The translations under genes and the position numbers were made by a program. Below the pieces are notes generated by a model, which had not been told where the DNA came from, did not search any database, and saw only the letters and a program-made list of their open reading frames with translations. From Tachypleus tridentatus (Eukaryota > Arthropoda > Merostomata > Xiphosura > Limulidae), in assembly GCF_004210375.1 (NCBI RefSeq), contig NC_134835.1, positions 71,764,447 through 71,828,446 of the forward strand: a stretch of 64,000 nucleotides of DNA, in the 5' to 3' direction. Below, piece after piece: positions 58,908 to 64,000 of the stretch (position 1 is the stretch's first letter; the number at the start of each line of letters is the position of its first letter).

Positions 58908-58956
58908 CAGAACGACGTTTCGATTTTCTAAGGTCATCTTCAGGTTAACAAAAAGT
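58908..58956 (-). repeat. Copy of the GAAGATGACC-type core
   Basis: The minus strand reads GTTAACCTGAAGATGACCTT then AGAAAATCGAAACGTCG, the same core as 13755-13912. Confidence 0.55.
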
Positions 58957-58981
58957 GTTTTCATCTGACCATTGCTCGTAA

Positions 58982-59060
58982 TCCGATGGTGTGACGGGGA
59001 TTCGAAATCGCGACCTTCAGATTACGATTCGAGTGCCTTAACCACTTCGCCATTCTGGGT
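58982..59060 (-). mobile_element. Family A SINE, head-only fragment
   Basis: A second tRNA-like head (TGTGACGGGGATTCGAAATC onward) about 120 bases after the previous copy and in the same orientation. Confidence 0.75.
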
Positions 59061-59562
59061 CAGTGATCAAATGAACAAGAGCTGATTGCTTAGCATACGG
59101 CTAAACCATTTCTGAACAATATATAAATCGAGTTACTCATAAACTACTTTGAAATCTACCTTTCTCACTTGTCATTTAGTTCACCACAGTTATGTCTGAT
59201 AAAAAACCATCTAAGCTCAGAGATTCAGACAATATTTATGATAGTCAACACACTGTCTTCAATAGTCAACGAAGTTTTCAATTCAATACATGGTGTAGTG
59301 CACAACCAACTTCACTGTACTAGTATTTAGTGACACATAGATAAATATAAACACACATATATGTGTCGAAAACTATTGTCATCTGAAATATATATTTAAA
59401 GTAATATATGCATAGGTATTACGAGGTAATTTCAGTAAAGTGTGCTATATATACTTGTATGTTATGGGTTTTTTTTTCCGCTGATTAAATTTTTTCAGTT
59501 GAATGTAAGAGTCAGATAAGTGATTGTTTCTGATTGGCTCTGATTTGAAATCCTGTTATCAG

Positions 59563-59666
59563 GCTTTCTTTCTTTAGTACTTGTCGCCATTTTCATTTGG
59601 ATTGTTCAACAGAATCTTCATCCAGCAGCGATTCATTGTTTCAGCTGTTGCAAAAATCCAAGAATA
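59563..59666 (+). CDS. Candidate membrane-helix exon of an unidentified gene
   Basis: Between an acceptor (GTTATCAG, or TTCTTTAG ending at 59577) and a donor (AATA/GTAAGT) the frame reads FLSLVLVAIFIWIV, a good membrane helix, then a Cys-rich cytosolic-type stretch (CFSCCKNPRI). It could belong with 56941-57032, but the phases do not join directly, so at least one exon would be missing. No family recognised. Confidence 0.33.
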
Positions 59667-59810
59667 GTAAGTTACTGTAATTCGTGTTTCTTACTGTAAT
59701 TTGTAATGTTGCCTTAGAAAAAAGGAAAACTGTGTATTTTAAATTTTCAGCGTAGCGACTGTGTTTAAATCTGATATTCTAAAATTGTAAGGACTTGTCC
59801 TAAGACTATA

Positions 59811-60088
59811 TGGGCCCAGCATGACCAGGTGGTTAAGGCACGCGACTCGTAATCCGAGGGTCGAGGTTTCGAATCCCCATCACACCAAACATGTTCGCCC
59901 TTTCAACCGTGGGGGCGTTATAATGTTATGGTCAATCCCACTATTCGTTGGTAAAAGAGTAACCCAAGAGTTGGCGATGGGTGGTGATGACTAGCCGCAT
60001 TCCCTCTAGTTTTACACTGCTAAATTAGGGACGGGTAACGCAGATAGTCCTTGTGTAGCTTTGCGCGAAATTCAAAACAAACCAAACC
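59811..60088 (+). mobile_element. Family A SINE, full length
   Basis: Head GGGCCCAGCATGACCAGGTG through tail, ending AAAACAAACCAAACC. Confidence 0.93.
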
Positions 60089-60565
60089 CATTTCCACCTT
60101 ATGATCGTTAATTTGTATCTTTTTATAAATCAAAACTTATAACATTGTGAGTTAATTCATAAAAAAAATATTTCGTTTTATGCAATACAGATAACGTATA
60201 CTTGTAGCATACTTCAGATTTCAAACAATGCGAAAAAAACAACTCCCAGAATCCTAAGAAACATTAATCAGAACTATTGTTAATTTTCAAGAACAAAATG
60301 TTCTGTTAGTCATATTTAGTCAGTGTTAATTTTGACTATCCAAAATAGTTAAATTGCAGTAATGCACATCATTAGATTTATGATTTTTTTATTAAATTTT
60401 TTCTTACTGGTCGTTAATTCGTTCTTATAAGTCTTTTTCTTGTTGATAAATGAGACTTCAGTTCAAATATGTCTTGTTTGTTAAATGTAATTTGCAAAAA
60501 AAAAAAAAAAGAATATAATTGAGTTTGCTGTGCGAGTAAAGCTAAACATCTTCAGGTTTGCTTCC

Positions 60566-60684
60566 CCATCGCATGTAGTACAACGGTATGTCTGCGGACT
60601 TACACCCTTAAAAACGGTGTTTTGACCCCGCTGATAGGCCTAACACAGATAGTCTATGGTGTAGCTTTGTGCTTACCTCTGAAC
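60566..60684 (+). mobile_element. Family B SINE
   Basis: GTAGTACAACGGTATGTCTG, CGGACTTACACCC, AACACAGATAGTC, TGTAGCTTTGTGCTTACC. Confidence 0.8.
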
Positions 60685-60689
60685 AATGA

Positions 60690-61809
60690 AGTAGATTTTT
60701 TTTAGTTTGAGGATAGTATTTTGTATGTAATAGAGCTTAAAAATTAAAAATTAGTCAAAGTCAACTAACAATATGTGGTAGTTCCCTTAACTCTAGATTA
60801 TTATAAAATAGTTGAAAGAAAAAACCTAATTTTCTTTTCCTGTTTAGAAAGTCATTTTTTTCAAAAATTATTTTAAAAAGGTTAATAATATATAAAGATT
60901 GTTCAAATTTAAAATCAAGTTTCAACATTGTGGTTCTAAAAATTATATATGTAAAGTAGTGTTTAATTTTCTCTTATAACAATTTATGTATCGTGTGAAC
61001 TTTTAAATTATTTTATTTGAAACAACTTCCAGAATTATTTAAATCAATCATTTAAGAGAACAAAATCTTAAAACGTATTTATTAAATCTAATTTAATATT
61101 TTAATCTTATTACAAATGACTGAATAGAATTAACTAATCCATCTTATTTTATTAGAGCAAACTACATTTAAACTACATTTAAAGATTACATAATCATAAA
61201 TTATAAAAAAGAATAATAGAATAAAAACATTTCATAAGTTTAATTCATAAGAAATAAATTAATACAAGTTTTAAGCTAAAATCATAATCGAGGTGAAGAG
61301 AAATTTAAACAGAATTGAAAATATAATAAAAACGCTCACCTTTTATCCAGTAACCATCGTCAAATATTTTCATGTTTTTTTTTTATATTTGCAAGCATTA
61401 ATTTTTGCATTTTATAACACAGCGTGGGTTTTTAACATTGTTTTAAGTGTGTATATATAATCAGAAATTCTTAATTTGAAAATTAAAGGATAATAATAAT
61501 ACACGTTTATATCCTGTAATCACACTCTAATGAATAGGGTATTCAGTTTTAACTTTGTATAGAAACTAAGGTGTAATTAATAATTACGCTTTATAAAAAC
61601 ACATAACTATAAATGCCTAAGAATATAAGACAACTTACAAACTCGTAGAAGGGAAAGAGCTTATTTGAGGCAAAAAGCTTTAACTGCCCTTTATTATCAT
61701 AGTATGCTAAAAATACAAAAAAAAACGTTATAATCTTGTATAATTTTCCCACTATTGGTGCATTGAATATCTTTACCGACTTTTACTTTCTGCAATTATG
61801 TGTTTCGGA
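60690..61809. other. No gene seen
   Basis: Very AT-rich sequence, no feature recognised. Confidence 0.6.
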
Positions 61810-61995
61810 CGTGGCCTTTTTGGGCTAGCATGCTCGGACTGTGAATCTGAGGGTTGCTATTCGCATCCCATTACTAGAGAAATACATTTCACATTTCACA
61901 CTCGAGACTTTTGACAAGTACATTACCTCTAGTTAATCAATTCACATTTGGTGAAGGGTAGGTATAGGCATTCGTTGTGTAGTTTTGTTAGAAAA
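61810..61995 (+). mobile_element. Possible third tRNA-headed SINE
   Basis: GGGCTAGCATGCTCGGACTG, TGAATCTGAGGGTTGC and ATTCGCATCCC resemble a tRNA head with CTGTGAA in the anticodon loop. The end GTTGTGTAGTTTTGTTAG recalls the tail of the other families. Only one copy is seen here. Confidence 0.4.
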
Positions 61996-62321
61996 AAAAC
62001 GAACTTTAGACTATTTTTTAATTAATTAAAAAGACTCTGTAGTTAGGCTTAGGATATATTATGTATTTTACTCGTATTTAGATAAAATATTTAAATGTTA
62101 ATATTTTAGGTAAGTTCTTCCTACTCTTAATTTGTTTTTTATAAATAGCTAAAAAATAAATAAAACTTTATCATTACAGTTTAAAGAAATGACTATTTAT
62201 TGTTCAGATATTTGAAAATTTCATTACCAACCCAGTAGCAGTTGATAAAATACTTATTAAAGTGTCATAATGCAACTAAAGTGGTGCAAAATAATAATAG
62301 TTCATGAAAGATGATACACAC

Positions 62322-62440
62322 CACCCACAGTGGTACAGCGGTATGTCTGTCGACTTACTAAGTTAAAAACTGTCTTTTGATACTCGTCGTGGGTAGAGCA
62401 CAAATTATCCATTGTGTAGGTTTGTATCTAACTTTAAACA
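62322..62440 (+). mobile_element. Family B SINE
   Basis: CCCACAGTGGTACAGCGGTA, CTTTTGATACTCGTCGTGGG, AGAGCACAAATTATCCATTG. Confidence 0.78.
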
Positions 62441-63113
62441 AACAAAATGTAAATATATAAATTACTGACCTTTACGGTTGGAATAAATTTATAATTAAAA
62501 CAGTCCTGTTATTATAATTTTAGAAAATTTTACCCACAAAAAATCAAATCTCTGAATATTAAAATTCTGAGTTCATCATCGATTAAAGTCTCTGTGATGA
62601 AACACTTTAAAATAACATTGTTATACAGAGAAAATGTTTATAAGTCATTAGTTTTAGTAATTATTGATTAATTAACATTATTCGTCTCACTATCTAGTAA
62701 ATTGTTATTGAATAGTAAAAACCAACTGATTTGCTTCAACTTCTAAAATTTATTTTGTTTAGTTTTATGAGACATATTTGATGAATGATAGATTCACGAT
62801 TCTTCAAAATCAAACAAAACTATTAGTTTTTAAAGAACTTTGATTGTTATTAGTCATTAGATTTTATTCGCTTCATAAAAAAATACTTATATTATAGTTA
62901 TATATTATAACTAAGCTTTATGAACTATGATTTTTATACTATGTTATTAACAGCTTAAATCTTGCGTTAAAACTTGATACTCTTCACTTCTATGCTACTA
63001 ATAGATAAAAGTGGGAACTAATTTTAAACAGTTCTTTAATGTTTTAGACGGAAAAATTCATTCAAATAAAACTAAAACTGCATACAAAACAAACTCTTTA
63101 TTTAAATTTCGTA

Positions 63114-63385
63114 CAGTTTTGTTTTAAATTTAGCGCAAACTAAACGAAAATTATCTGCCCTAGCCGTCCCTAATTTAGCAGTGTAAGGCTAAAGGGAAGG
63201 CAGCTACTCATCACTACTCATCGCCAACTCTTAAGCTACTCTTTAACCAACGGATAGTGGGATTGACCGTCACATTATATCACACCCACGGCTGAAAGGG
63301 CGAGCATGTTTGGAGTGACAAGGATTCGAACCCACAACCCTCGGATTACGAGTAGAGTGCCTTAACCACCTGGTCATGCTGGGCC
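63114..63385 (-). mobile_element. Family A SINE with perfect 10-base target duplication
   Basis: AAATTTCGTA is found at 63104-63113 and 63386-63395. Confidence 0.93.
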
Positions 63386-63620
63386 AAATTTCGTATAAAG
63401 GAGAAAATGTTTGAAATATAAAATATTTGTTAAAAACGTGATTTTTTGGTACGTCTGATTGAAGTTGTCGAACTCCTCAAATTTAAAGTTGATTATTGAA
63501 AACTTGGTTTTATGGAAGATGAGACAAGATACCCCGAACCTAATTATTTCGAAGTTTAAAAACAAATCTATAAATGTATCAATGAAACTGCCTTTTTATC
63601 ACACAAATCACTTTTAATCA

Positions 63621-63742
63621 ATTTATATGCAAAAACGGCTCGTTTGGGTTGAGAAAATATTTTACATAGAAGGGCGAAACGTTGTTCGCTCTTCTATGTA
63701 AAATATTTTCTCAAACCAAACGAGCCGTTTTTGCATATAAAT
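63621..63742. repeat. Palindrome with ~55-base arms
   Basis: The left arm begins ATTTATATGCAAAAACGGCT and its near-perfect complement ends at 63742, with a loop of about 12 bases around CGAAACGTTGTTC. It is followed by CAAGTGGGTTTCTCGACATC, also found at 13891. Confidence 0.93.
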
Positions 63743-64000
63743 TTCTCAACAAGTGGGTTTCTCGACATCACTGACTTTTAATCAATGTTTTTCTTGCTTG
63801 TGGTTTTGTTTCAATCAGTACTTTCTAAAACGATTATTTAGTAATTTCTTAGATAATCCTTCATCAGTGTTTGAAAGGCACAAAAAATTCTTTCATTGCG
63901 AGAGGTTTTTTTGTTTATTCAAAAATATGAGTGCCTATATAAAATCATTTGTACTTACTTTATACTTAACGCTTTTTAAGAACTATTATTAATATATTTA

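Overview
This window is nuclear DNA of an animal. It is AT-rich, its one clear gene is split by introns with consensus GT/AG junctions, and much of the rest is transposable elements and minisatellites. Two tRNA-headed SINE families occur in tens of copies. The gene type (a glutamate-receptor-like ionotropic receptor) and the SINE sequences fit a chelicerate arthropod. I recognise the SINE style as that of horseshoe crabs, but this is recognition from memory and not proof. No bacterial features are present.

The one well-supported gene runs on the + strand from before 15794 to a stop codon at 40841. Twelve exons join in a single open frame of 614 codons, with every splice phase agreeing. They encode a short amino-terminal domain, the S1 half of a ligand-binding domain, helix M1, a pore loop, helix M3, the S2 half and helix M4, so the product is an ionotropic glutamate receptor/IR-family channel. 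The start codon and signal peptide are not securely seen; a weak candidate first exon lies at 15497-15545. A second possible + strand gene is hinted at by isolated candidate exons at 56941-57032 and 59563-59666, with no family assigned.

Layout. 1-15490: repeats and featureless AT-rich DNA, with a Tc1-like transposase remnant (6187-6400), a 39-bp minisatellite (11071-11500) and SINEs. 15497-40841: the receptor gene. Its introns hold a ~60-bp tandem array that repeats the exon 1 splice-donor region (15960-16890), a decayed tRNA-Pro (19522-19593), a SINE split by a small element with inverted ends (19622-20340), a decayed PIF1/Helitron-like helicase stretch (about 23040-23475), a 42-bp minisatellite (26462-26841), a 3.05-kb decayed hAT transposon with perfect 8-bp target duplications (28026-31077) carrying a nested pogo/Tigger-like MITE (30147-30600), and a 38-bp minisatellite (33281-33590). 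41283-42420: a 46-bp minisatellite just past the gene. 42421-64000: gene-poor DNA with more SINEs, a 43-bp triplicate and two strong palindromes (49024-49130, 63621-63742).

Functionally, the receptor is the only host gene whose role can be inferred. It keeps the residue positions that hold glutamate in classical receptors, but has a divergent pore and gating motif. Everything else is mobile-element debris, satellite-type repeats or unassigned sequence.
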